A DNA stretch of 64,000 nucleotides from Numida meleagris (lineage: Eukaryota > Chordata > Aves > Galliformes > Numididae): positions 27,440,675 to 27,504,674 of the forward strand of contig NC_034414.1 in assembly GCF_002078875.1 (NCBI RefSeq). The letters run 5' to 3'. Made by a program: the position numbers and the translations under genes. This document shows positions 11,421 through 24,231 of the stretch, one piece after another. How positions within the stretch are numbered: the stretch's first letter is position 1; each line of letters starts with the position of its first letter. Below the pieces are notes generated by a model. The model was not told the origin of the DNA and did not search any database. It saw only the letters and a list, made by a program, of their open reading frames with translations.

Positions 11421-14400
11421 TCAAGGACTGTAAGAGGGAAAATCTGCACCTGATCCAGCTGTAGCTGACCCCTTGTTCTTAGAGTCCCACCTCCAGATGC
11501 TCAAAGCCTCAGTGAAGTTCAGCCACCGATGGGAAGGAGGGAGGAGTGCTGCGCATACATCGTTAGCACAGTCTTTATGCTTCATTGTCAGCATTACTTT
11601 CATTTGGTTGTGTTTTCTTGCTGTTTCCACTGGGAAACATCCATTTCCACACAGGGTCTGATTTTACATTTTCACCATCATGCGCTCTCACTCGTGTTGT
11701 ACTGCGTGGTACAATGTAGTACAGCTCTCTCGTGCTCCTTGAACACTCACGATGCCCAGTAGCAGCCTGGGGCTGCTGGCACTAGGGCCCTACACACCTC
11801 TCACAGCCACAACAGCTTCGACAAAGCTGCTCTGAGACACACAGCTCTTTAGGCAAACCCATCCCCTGGGCAGAAGCAATCACTGTTGGCTACAATGAGT
11901 TTCCATGCATTAACTAGCTGTGCAAAGGTGCTTGCATGCTTCCTACGGATATGCTCCACCATTTCCTCCGTTGGATAAGAATCTCGTTCCCTTCCTTTTC
12001 CCCCAGAAGGAGAGCTAAGACCTCCTTGCTCAGAAGCAACACCATTGTCTGTGGGAACCCAATGCACAGATGCTGGAGGCACTTCCCCTGCAGGTCCCTC
12101 CCCTCCATGTGCTGTCAGAAAGGCATGTTGCACAAGCTCACTGACCCTTCCAGGACATCACAGTGTAACTCTTACAGGACACTGTGGGATGCTGGCTTAA
12201 CATTATTCACACCAAAAGCAGCTCAGCTAGGTTTTCATTTACACTAGTACTTACTCTGAAAAATGTAATCACTTTTACTTTATCACAGAGATTGATTTAA
12301 ATAACCAAATCACACCTTTTATAAAGCTGCCTTACCTCCTGCAGCAGCAGCAAACTCCCCACGCACTGATGATACCCCAGTAAGGACTCCTTACCCTCCT
12401 TGCTGCAGATCCTTCCGTCCCAGCACTGCAGGAACAGGTTCCAGTCCCTCATGGCTGTGACACTGGAGTTACCCCCACTTGTGCTTCCCAGTGCTGTCCT
12501 GCTCACTGCTGTGCTGTCCTGCTCACTGCTGTGCTCGCACTGTTCTGAGGCTGGGCAGATGCTTTCCTTCACGAGGCTGTTGGTCCAATAACTAAGCCTT
12601 ACCCTGTGGCACTTCCTTCAAAAATAGTCATTAAGTGTTAATTATAAGAAAAAATGGAGCTGCTGGCACAGCCCACAGAACTGGGGCTGTTTCCCGTGGG
12701 CACAGAGGTGGAATCAGTGCCACTCTCTTGACTGAGTGCGTGAGGAAAGCAAAGAGGTTTTCAGAGTTGCTCCAGGTAGGTTCTATTTTTTCATAAAATG
12801 TTTAAGAGTGACCCAGTTTTACAATGGCTTTCAGTGCCTTGGCTTTTCTTATCTCCTGTGTCTTAGCCTACATCATTAGAACAGAGCAATAGGCTTTACA
12901 GACATTGCTGTGGCACACAAAGACCTTAGCTGGTCTGTTAATTCCTCTCTCCTATTTTGTTTTTGTTTTTATTGTTCCAATATCCTGTGGAGCAAGCGAT
13001 GCTTTCACTTTTTCACTTTCTTTCACTGTGTATTACAAAGGGTGGGTATTCTCAGCTGCCATTTCACAGTACCCTTCTGCAAGTCTTAGCTGGTCTTTCC
13101 AGAAGAAGACTTTTAAAACTTCTGATCCTCTATTGCGTGTGCTAAGTTCTGTACAGATTCAGCAGAAAAATGTGTCAGATATAAAAATGGGTGATTTCAG
13201 GCCTTCAGCCTCAAATAAACTAAGTCTGCAGAAAACTGGCACTTCCTTCTACCTCCATCACAGGGCTCTCTGGAAATTCTATCAGTGGAGAGTCAAGTAA
13301 GGGTAGTCTTGCTCCACTGAGTCCTTCTGCATACCCTTCCCCAGAGAGAAAGCCAGTGCAGGAGGTGCTGCCATGTATGCCAGATGCCCACAAGTACAAA
13401 TGCTTTCTCTCCAGGGAAAGCTCTCCTGCAGGGATCTCTGCCCACAAGAGGTTGCTTTGATCCATGTTAACGTGTTTTGCAGAAATTGAACTTGTCAGAC
13501 TGAAGAAGGAAGGTAGTGTGTACTGGCAGTTTTCGAGGCATGAGTGTAAGCCAAATGTGTACAACTACATCTATAAGGATCACACAAGCTGAAGAATGAA
13601 AACAGAGCCTGTTCCTACCTTTGCGCAACAGGATTGCAGCTATCTTTGCAAATGCAAAATTTGCATCAGCTCTGATGTTTCTTAAATTTTGGGTGATCCT
13701 TGGCAAACTTCTCAGTGACCTATTATCATTAGGAAAAATAAGACTGATGAATTTCAGGTGTGGGAGAACTTGTTCCTTGAATCTAGAGCAATCACAAAAC
13801 CAAACATACTGAGAAGAAATCGTTTATATAAAGTTAAAAATATCGGAACACCATGAGTAGTGGCCCCTTTGCTCATTTTTATTGATAAAGAATACCATGG
13901 AAAAGAAATTGAGTGTTTGCAAGTGCACTGGGACAGACTGGAAGACCTTGTTTGCTAGATGTTTTAAACAGGGCTGTGTAAGAAGCTTTGTCTTACGCTG
14001 TCTGGGGCTGGTCTGGGGACTAGAGTCCCAAAACACACCAAGAGCAATGCAGCTAATCAGAAGGGAAACAATTCAGTTTCCTCAATGCCCTAATTCTTGC
14101 TCAAGCAAAACAGAGGCTTCCTTTTTGCTCCTGCCTTGGAAATCACACATATGAACAAATCAGACCCCTGGCCAAGGGAGGAGATTAGCAGTCGTCTTTC
14201 CTGTTCTAACAGCACATCTTTAGAGGGAATTTTAAGTTTTTTTTATCTTTAATGACTAGGGCTCTGCGAAGATCTCTCCATCACTTCTTACTAATCACCA
14301 GGAGATCACTTCCTTGACAACTGTCACTGTTTCTGGAGAGGATCACCCTTCTGCTCTGAATTCATCAACCTGATCAGAATTCGCCAAGATTTCCCAGACC

Positions 14401-16739
14401 CGGGCCTCTACTTCTGCCACGTTAAGTGTCAACAAAGCATTATGAAAGCTCACTGCACTAAATGGCAGAAATGAGTGAATTTCTATGGAATCCAGGCTTT
14501 CTCCAGATAGCCTGTTCCTACTGGAATGGAAAGGGTGTATAAGGAATACTTGCTTTGAGTAAATCACAGAATCCTTTGCTATTTTCTTCTGTATACTGCA
14601 GGAGTTTCCTGTGGATTCTTTCTGTTTGAAATAGGTTTTATCATGATTAATTACATAAGCTGTGATGGGAGCTGGTGTGCAGAGGGAACAAGGAGCCTGA
14701 AGTGTGGAGGAAGGCATGAAATGTGTTTATAAAAACGCTTGCAACTAGCAAGATGCAGTATGTGCCTGTCATAGCCCTGACCATGCTGCTTGTTCGCCAT
14801 GTCCCTCTCACCACTATTTATCTGCATCTTATTAAACTGCACATTTGTCAAAGCAGAAACTGTATCATCTCCTGCTTTCGAAAAGCATTTAACATATGGA
14901 AGAAAGTGAAAACATCACCGTAAGACATGTTTCTTTCCCGCACTTGCATGATTTATAGAACCCACCAACGCATCTCGAGTACTGAAATGCATGTCCATGT
15001 ACTTACATACGTTCACTTTGTGTACACTCACATATTTTTGCATATAAAATCTATTCTCTAATGGCAATAAACATTTTACAGGGTGTTGACATTTTATTTA
15101 AACCATGTGGCACCACGTCTCTCTTTGGCTTGGTAACGCAGCTGGACAACACAGAGTGTTTTCTGTTTTGAGCAGGGGAATTTAACACTTAACACTCAGT
15201 TTTGGTAAATATTTGGTTACTTATTTTGTTTCTGTTTGTTATTCTGTTAAAAGCAATGAAGTCTGAGGGGTCAAACATCTCTACAGTTTGAAAGAGTAGT
15301 CTCTAACGCTCACTTTCAAACTCAAGTGAATATTAATTGATGACTTTCAGCTATTGTTCCGGCTTGTCTGCTGGTGAGAAAGTGTTGCACTTGGGAGAAA
15401 CATGAAAGACCAACCCCACAGGCAGGATGTGACAAGAAGATATGGCTGAGTGGAGTCAGATGTGCAGCTCTCACGAAAACAAGTGAAGGCAGAAGGACTG
15501 AAAGAAACCAGATATTAGCTGAGGAAACTCACCTCTTCCAGGCTCTCTCTAGAGACAGTGTGTAAGGAAAGTTGGAGACTCAGAACTGCTGTGCAACCTC
15601 TGATGCTCAGCACTGCACCAGAAAGAACTCTTTTACTCTCTGCTGAGCACACAAAGACATGAAGGAGATTTGCCTCACCAGGCTGCAGTTACCCTTCCTT
15701 AGCTTTGTGAACCCCATTGCCTGCGTAGCCAGGCATCCATGTGTCTCAAGATGTTTTGCAAATCTCAGAAGTGTGAAACATGAAGTGGATCCAGGGCTCA
15801 GCTCCGGTCTCGTCTTCCACCTCTCTGCCAGAAGAGCTGCACCAGAAGCTCTCTGAAACACACTCCTTACTTCAATAAGCCTGCTAGCCTTTAAGAATAA
15901 AGAGATTGAGAGAGTATTTCAGTTAAAACCATTTTGAACTGTTCTGTCATGTTAAACAAGAGCATGAGAACAACACACTTGCACAAATCTTAAATCAAAA
16001 CAATACATAAGATTTATTTTTAAAAACATGTTTTGTTTTTTTTTTCCTAACTATCCAAGAAACTGGTCTGAATCTGTGCCTTACTGTGAACACCACCACA
16101 AATCTTGAAATATATTTCATGTCAGGATCTCAGCGGGCATTATTAATAATGGAGAAACAGTAAGCCCTGAAATCATCCTACAGGTAAATAACAGCAGTCT
16201 GTGTGATTAAAATTCTGCCATTTGTTGAGGTTCTGTGGGTTTTTTTTATGTTCTGCACCATGTGTTCAGATTGCTGATATTCTAATCAAACTACAGCTGC
16301 TTGAGCTGAAACGTTTCATTTTATGGATCAGCACAAGGCTGGCTTTTAGTTTTTCTTTTTTTTTTTTTAATGTTTCAGAAAAAAAATTGTTTAACTCCCT
16401 CCAATGGGATCTGGATGGGAAAAAAAAGGCTTTTTCCCATGTTAAATGCATTCTTTTAACTGAATAGTCCAATGTTTTGAGGCTACCATTAAAAATGCAT
16501 CAGGGAGATGGGCCTGGGTAACGAGGATGTGCTGTTCTGTGAAAATCTGCCCAAATTTTGACAAGTTATGAATTCTGAAATTTTCAACTTGCTCCTGCTT
16601 ACATTCTTAGCCACTGAAGGCTAAATTCCCCAGAAGCTGACTGCAGTGATGCATATTCAGATTAGGATAGTTAATTTTAACTAAACATGTAAATTACTCA
16701 GTGGGTTGGGGTTTTTTTTGTGCTTGTTATCAAACTGTA
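11421..16739. other. Unassigned region with exon-like minus-strand segments
   Basis: No repeat larger than the 20-bp tandem at 12.5 kb was recognised. Minus-strand segments 14347-14621, 13253-13499, about 12400-12570 and 11849-12067 are open and flanked by usable splice sites; they are treated as a hypothesis only. Confidence 0.5.
12491..12535 (+). repeat. 20-bp tandem repeat, 2.25 copies
   Basis: The unit GTGCTGTCCTGCTCACTGCT occurs at 12491-12510 and 12511-12530 without mismatch, followed by GTGCT. The identity implies a recent duplication. Confidence 0.95.
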
Positions 16740-17660
16740 GCACAGAAGGGGACTGACATCACTTAGTCTGTCCCACTGCCTTGGGTAGGATCAGCTGTGC
16801 CCGATGTTACTCCTGACAAGACCTTAAAGACATTAAGTGATGAATGTGCCGTAGACACTGCAGGAAATTTATTCCTGTGTTTAGGGGAATGTTATCTGCC
16901 TTTATCCTGATATTGAAGATGAATCTCTCTTGTTCGAACTGAAACCTATTGTTTCTTGTCTTTCGTCATGGGTATAGACAGCAGATTATCCCTGTTCTCT
17001 TTGGAGTAGACTTTCACCTTCTTTAAGACTTGTGCCCATTTTTCAGCGTCAGATTGGACAGCATTCGTTCTTTTTCCTTCCAGTTTTTGTTTTTCCCATG
17101 TCTCGCCTTTCTGATTAGTCCATCCTGGGGACACTTATCCATCCTGTGCAATCTGTGCCCATGCAGGCAGTGCAGGATCGTGTTCTTTTTTTTCCACGAG
17201 CCCAGCATTATTGACTGCAGTTCTATTTGCGGTATGTGATGCCTGCTAGATCTTTTACCGCAGAATTGCTTTGAAGACTGATCTTTGCTGTCTTGCATTT
17301 CTGCAGATCCTTGTTCCCATCTAAATGTAGCTCTTCTTCATCTTGAATGCTAGCCACATTTTCCAGATCATATCTGCAGTTTATCAAGATCACTGAATTT
17401 TGATCCTGGCTTCTAACATACTTGCAGTCTCTTGCTGCTTGAAATTATCTGCAAATTTAATAACAATTGTCTTTGTGTCATCATTCAGCTCATTAATGAA
17501 TTTAATGAATGCTACCAAACCTAGACCAATCCTCTGTGGAACTTATGCAACTCTGCCTTACATTTCGACAATGAAATATCCGCTTGGGTTTAGTCTGTTA
17601 ATACAACTCCACACCAGGTTTTTGGTATGAACATTTACAAGTTCACAATTTATCTTCTGC
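16740..17660 (-). mobile_element. Ancient CR1/L3-like LINE fragment, about 0.9 kb
   Basis: Read on the plus strand it is the reverse complement of an old amniote CR1 subfamily. Landmarks in order are TGGGTAGGATCAGCTGTGCC, a decayed 'cttaaagacattaagtgatg' section, AAACCTATTGTTTCTTGTCT, then TCTGCAAATTTAATAACAAT, CAGCTCATTAATGAATTTAA and CAATCCTCTGTGGAAC. These appear in the correct order for the 3' UTR followed by ORF2, which makes chance unlikely. Divergence is high and all frames are broken. Some internal stretches (about 17100-17230) are not clearly alignable by eye. Confidence 0.72.
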
Positions 17661-20600
17661 AAGCTAGTTGTTTGTAACTCTATTTTCTTTTTTTTTTTGA
17701 GATGGGACTCAGACTTCTAAGAGGGTTGAGCAGAGGTGAAGCAAACTCTGTATTCGTTAAAATACTTAATTTTGGGAAATATCTTGAGGTGCACTTTAAT
17801 TAGCATTCTGAAGTGATAGATACTCTTACGATACTCCCAATCTTTCTTTTTCCTTTCTTCTAAAAAGGTTTCTCAGATTTTAGCTTAGCAGCTAATGGCA
17901 ATAACACAGAGGAAAGCATAAATGCTGAAATATGAAGAAAGAAAGTCCTCAATACTCCACTGGACCACCTCAGTTTGAGTAAAATTTTTGCATTGACAGT
18001 GGCTTAGAGAACTTCTGCAAGAGTTTTTTCCTCCTCTGAACCCTATATTGTGCAAAGGAATAGTACCTCCATGACAGTTATAACATATTTAGAAAAGGCC
18101 CACAGATCAGCTCATGTGGCTGTGAGCTATAATCTACCCACACATTCTAAAAAAACAGAGCTCTTTTTGATCTGTTATAATCACATGCTCAACTATTCAC
18201 TTTTTCAAATAATCAGAAAAACACAAAACTAATTCTGGTATTTCTCCTTCTCTAACAGTTTAAGTCTTCCTTGCTCTTGCACAGCTGGTACATGGACTTT
18301 TCAAACTGTGTAGTTTTAAGTGAAATGCATTCCTGAGCAAATAACTTTGGAGAGCTAGTCTAGATGGGAACTCAGAAGTCACCTTGAAATGACAGCCACA
18401 TTTCTGTTCTTTATTAGACCTCGCGCTTTTGTTTTGCTTCACAGCTCTGAAGCTCTCCATCTCATGAAGATGGAACTGAACTGTTCCTGTCCTGTCCACA
18501 CCTGCAGGGAGCTGCAGGCTCACCCCGTGCCATGCATAAGGAGTAGCATGCAGGACGGCCAGACTAGCCCTCCAGTCTCCTGGGGCTGCAGCAGAATTTT
18601 GGGATACAGTGATCTAAAAGATACCTGCTACCAAAATGCTCTCCCCTCAGCCAGCTCCTTGTCACACTCTCCCCACACTTCCACCAGCTGGATCTAGTAG
18701 CCACATGGCCATAGCAGTGGTTGATTTGGCTAGGAAATCTAATGGAAAACAAAGCTAGCAAATAAAGACTACTTTGCAGCTGGGACAGGGGTGAAAGTCT
18801 GCCTTTTTCAAAGGCTATTTGATTTTAGCTCAGTTTAGATGTAAAGCATTACCTCTGCATATTTGTCTCCTTCTTACCTTCTAGCCTCCGCATATAAGCC
18901 TCTGCCCACATGTTTCTAGTCATCTATTTTTAGTTCTTTTAAATAGTTTTCTGTTTTAACTTACATCTTTTAATCCTGTGCTCCACGACAAAACCCAGCC
19001 TTAACTCTTCCCTGGCAGTCATCTTCATAAAAGCAATTGCACTTCTTTGGTCTTTGCTGGACCAGTTCATGCATTAATCTTCCAGTCAATTTCACAGTAA
19101 TTTAGATTATCAGAAATTAATTCCAAACAAAGCTAAAAATACTCTGTTCATTCTCCTTGAAGGACAGTGTTGCCCGATGGAGATGGTGCACAGATAGAGG
19201 TAACAGGAATACTCCCCTGCACTAAGTGACCTTATGAAATCTGCCAGGCCAGAAGTTAGGTTCTCCTTTTGGACAACATCCTAGACATACTTTGCAGCCA
19301 TCGCAGGGCAGTTACTTCACCTGTTTTGGATACAGATTTGATGATGGGATTTATTATCTGCTGGAGATGATGCTATCTTCTCCTTCTCTTGATAAGAGCC
19401 AATACAACCAGCTCAGATAGCTGCTGAGGGTGGAAATAGGAAAAGAGACTCAGACAAGGGACTCCAATCAGAGGAGTTTGCCCCCGCACAAGGCATTAAC
19501 CTTCAGGATATTTTCCTAAACCTGAGCGGGAACCAAGAGAAAAAGACCAAGGTGGACCACGGCACATTAATTTGTGGGGCTTAATGCTTCTTTCTTATAT
19601 TTAATGACCAAACCTGTTGCATATATTTAAAGGAAAGTTGTGAAAATGGCAAAGGCAAATACAAAAGAAGAATGCAAAAAATAACCAACTACTGCAACAT
19701 CCTTATACATGTCACATATGATGTCTTGGAGGCTGCAAGGGCTGGAAATGCACCGGCGTGCTACTAAAATTCCCTACGTAGGTATTTTAGTTTCAGAAGA
19801 AAACTTTAGCAACAGTTTTACAGGCTGCCTTCTCAGGGATTTTCAAGTAGCTGGAAATTATCTTTTTTTTTAATATGGCAGCTAGACACATCTCCACACT
19901 GTAAGCATTTTGGTCCAAGACAGAATAAGATTATCAGGGAAAAATGCTATTGGGGGTTATAGAGGCCATGGGAACATCTTGTCACCTTAAGCTGCCCATT
20001 CTCAACCCCACAACTTCATTTACACTGAGAATACTTCCACAGCAGCTGCTGAAAAATTCCCAGAGCCAGCAAAATAAAAAGGAGAGTAAAATCATCTTTT
20101 CAGAAGTATCTTGCCATCTGGTTCTTACTATGCATGCAAATACTGCCCTTCCACAAAAAATCCCCAGTGCATATCGGGTTTTACTCAGTCTCTTCACGTG
20201 CTCTTTCTTCAATGCTTATGCCTTAAATTTGAACAAGCACTGTGGATTCAGAAAATCTATATATGCTGGCTATCGGCTCTTTGCCTTTTGTCCAGCCTCA
20301 CTATTAAGAAGAAAATTGCAACATCTCTATGGTGAGAAATGTACCTCCCTATGTAAACTTGTGCTTTCACAGGCCTGGAGCATTGCATGTAGGCTGCTGG
20401 TTGCTGCAATTAACAGTCTCATGAAACTAAACACCATGACTAATACTGTGTTCCAACAGAATTCCAATTTCTCATTCTCCCTATATTTGGGAGGCAAACA
20501 CAATGCAGTTTGCAACAACTATTTTTCTCACCTTTTATTTTTGAAGAACATGTTGTTCTTCACTTGACTAATTTGCATATTTCAATCTCAAGGGCATCAC

Positions 20601-20719
20601 TCCCTCCTTCCTTCGTTCTCCATTGGCATGATCTGCCTGCTTTCCACAGGTATTTCCCTGTCCACTACTCCCCACCACCAAGGGTCAGCTCTGACCCTCA
20701 GTATCCACACAAAGCACGG

Positions 20720-20801
20720 CCCCCATGGCATGGTGGTGATGAGTTGACAATTGGACTAGATGATGTTAGAGGTCTTTTCTAGCCTTGATGATTCTGTGAT
20801 G
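20720..20801 (+). mobile_element. CR1 LINE 3' end, short
   Basis: About 80 bases of the CR1 terminal region: TTGGACTAGATGATGTTAGA, GGTCTTTTCTAGCCTTGATG, ending GATTCTGTGAT, a variant of the ATTCTATG terminal repeat. Confidence 0.85.
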
Positions 20802-23800
20802 TCTTCTTGTCTACAGAGCACATCAGGACTTCAGCCACACCTCACAAGAGTAACCAGCCCAGCCCTTCACTTTAGAACATCACAGACCTCAATGAACCTC
20901 AACGAAAAGCTCAGGCAAAAGAGGATGCCTGAATTTGTGATGTTTTCTATTTGTAAGCAGAGCTCAGTTTTTCAGCTGACACTCATATTCTCATAATTTC
21001 TGTGACTGTGGCACAAATGTCCTCTAAGTTAGTTCTTCCATAGTGTCAACAGGGAATTGTGCATTTCTATGGAAAAAAAATAATGGGGAGACAGGCATCT
21101 TGCTCACAAGAAAGCTGATAACTCTGCTAGCATTGGAGGAACAGAGCAGCACATCTCTCGAGTCTGGCACCAGATGCTGTCACAATCCCCTTTTCTCTAC
21201 TGCCCAGAACTTACAGTAGTGTTCCCAAACACAGATTTGGATCTAGTTTTACAGAATTGGTATTCTCAATTCAGAATATATAGTTCATGTAGGAACTATA
21301 GCTCGTAAGTACAGAATACACTAATACAGTTTGTAAACACAGAAGTCATATCCCTCCCACACACATTTCTACCTTTTGACTCTGATGTTCAGCTGTACAA
21401 AACAGTCCTCATTATTCCTCCTTCAGTCGGTGCCATCATTAGCTCTGGGCTTGGTGAACAAGAAATGCTACTAGAGTGCATAAAGGAGATAAAAATGGAG
21501 AGTGGGAAGCTCTTGTTAAGCATTTATGTTATCAGAAATAGACTGACTAGGGCTAGGGACTGGTATGACATGTGTTTGCTAAAAAGGTGAATAGTTCTCA
21601 CCCTGCATCACTTAACAGGCTGTGTCTGGAGATGGGCTCTCACTCACAAGTCTGGCATACCTGGCACAGCAACCTGGTCTGCCCCAAGTGGTGCAGGTGA
21701 ATGCTCTGAGCCTTTACACAGCAATATAAACAAGTTTGATCACTCAGTCCCTGAAGTTTCTGGTGATGTGACTGCACAGCTGCAAACAGGGAGGTGACAC
21801 AACACAAGCATTTCCAGAATATACACAGATGAATCTAAAACTCTTGTCTTCTCAGAATGTAACCCAAACTCTCACAGTTCATACTCCTTTTCAGGATATA
21901 AGCAAGTCCATACATCATGTCCTCCTACCAATATTTTCTCTCCCTTTGCTTTGGACGGAAAAATATCTGGATTATAATTGGAGATGACATGTTGTTACAA
22001 ATGAGGGCCATAAGGGAGTCCAAACAAAGAAAATCTCAGGGACTACTTTCCTGTAATAAGAACAGAAAAAAGAGTAGCAAAGTCCTCACATGAGAGATCC
22101 CTCTCTCATCCTCTCCCCTCCTCCTACCGGAGATGTGCTTTTATCTATCTACTGGTGAACCAGAAATGGGGACTCCAAGCCCCATAATGCAGGAAGGCTT
22201 TCTCTGAGCCATGGTGAATGTTATCCTCCATACCACAAAGCACAACACAGTAAAACATACCTGAAATTCTGCAAATTGCAAGCATGGTCTTTGGGCACTT
22301 TCATTTTGGCCCAACACAAAGATATTTATTTGAGATGGAGGTGGGGGTCCTGATACAACTTCATCTATCACAACATTGTTTGTGGTTATTAACTACCCTA
22401 AGGAAGATAACTGGGACTGACTAAAGTGATCACTGGTCTCAAATTCCACAAACATCCTGAAGAACCTCTCATGGAAAGAATTTTCACAGTTATGAAATGT
22501 AAAAAAATACAGCTTTTTTTTGTCCTCTATTTTCTTTCACCACGTCCATGTTCCTGCATGCAGAAAGCTTGCACAGGCCCCAGATATACTTTATTACTCA
22601 GCATTGTGTAAACCATATGATGCACTGTGACTTGTCCTCTCCGTAAAATATGCCGGCTTCACCTTCTCCATCTGTTGTGAAATGGAAATCTTGTCATTCT
22701 CCAAATTATGTTATTACCTGTGTTGAGGCCGTGCTGTGCTTGCATGGACTCTTTCTGATAGGCAGCCAGAACGGAAGGCTGTATCCTGGAGGAAGATTAT
22801 GTGTGTTTTCAGATGCAGCTGTATTTGACCTCCCAGGAGCATTAGCTGCATATTTCCTGCTACTCATTTTCCAAAACCCATCTAGAACATCATTTTCACT
22901 CTGGTTCCTAAATCCAGGCTTCTTAGCACCAGCAAGACTTTTCCCTGCCCTGTGTGGGGAGGAGCCCAGGAGCAGCTAAGATGGCAGCACAAGAAAAGAG
23001 GACTTCAGAGACAGGAGTGTCAGTGCCATGTCAGCGCCTCGCTGTGCTACATGCAGCTCCTCCAGTGATGCCACAGCCTACGGACACTGGCCAGAACAGC
23101 ACTTACCTTGCAGAGGATGGCAAATCCCACACGTTTCCTGACCTAACCGTTGGCAGCTGTGCCTTGCAAAAAGTAACATGCGTGTTTGTGAACAATTTCA
23201 TGAACTTGTGCCTGATAAGAAAAACTGAACATGTGCATCCCAACTATTGCAAAGCAACATGTGGGTCTTCCCATCTAAAGGGGAGAGTTCAAAAGGAAAT
23301 GCACTGGTAGTCTCTCTGTTATATGTTTCAGGGATGAGGGAATGCTACCACTCCCAGAAAAGTTATACTTAACTATTCCTGAGACTAATTCCCTGCTTTG
23401 TATCTCAATAGGAAGGAAATCTTCAATCCTTTGTACGATTATGTGAGCATTCCAGTTTGTGATGTCACAGAAAGATGTAACATATGATAAAGCCCTAATG
23501 TTCCATACCGTGTCAGACTTGTGGGTAAATAAATTTTTAGAACAGTTCTCTCTTTGCTTCCATGATGGACAGGAATACTTCACAGTGGCTGGGGAAAAGA
23601 AAACACTATCTGTCTTTTTCTCTACCAATCCTTTCTTCCTCCCAATCACCCAGAAAAAATGGGTAAATAAAAACCATGAGAAACATTGATCCATTTTCTG
23701 ACATCCTGTATTGCGTACAGGGACAGACCCAGTTATCTTTCATTTGGATTCATTCAGAGATTAATTAAACATAACCTCTGTTAGACTTTATAATGAGTTA

Positions 23801-24215
23801 TGTCTCTGAGTGTTTCTTGTCACTGTGAGGAGAGCTAAAAAACTGAAAAAACACATGTACTACTGTTCTACCCATCCTATGATGATGTATCATAACATAG
23901 GGTCTTGAAGAGACCAATAGGACCTTTAAGACTGGACAATATTTTCCATGCTGCGTATCTGCCTCTGATCTCCTTGCTCTGGACTCGCCATGGCTTTGAC
24001 ACTTTGCAAAACTTTGAGTAGTGTTCTCACCTTCAGCCACAGCAGAGATGGTCCCCATGGCCAGAAGAGGCACAGCATCAGCTGAGAGACTGCTGTGGCA
24101 CTTGGCTGGAGCAGTGTGTGATAGGTGGGTGAGGACACAAACACTGCTGCCTGTCCCGATTGCACCACCTTTCCCCACTGTAGGGCTCATTAACCCCAAT
24201 GGTAAATAACCACCC

Positions 24216-24231
24216 TTTTTTTTTTTTTTTT
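24216..24231 (+). repeat. Poly(T) run, 16 bases
   Basis: An uninterrupted T16 with no recognised repeat body beside it. Confidence 0.9.

Noticed and set aside
10528..11433. Very long frames across the CpG island and gap
   Set aside because: The apparent length comes from counting 175 N as coding and from the low stop frequency of GC-rich DNA.
19944..20567. 207-codon open frame on the plus strand
   Set aside because: No recognised family, composition like flanking DNA and length near chance expectation.
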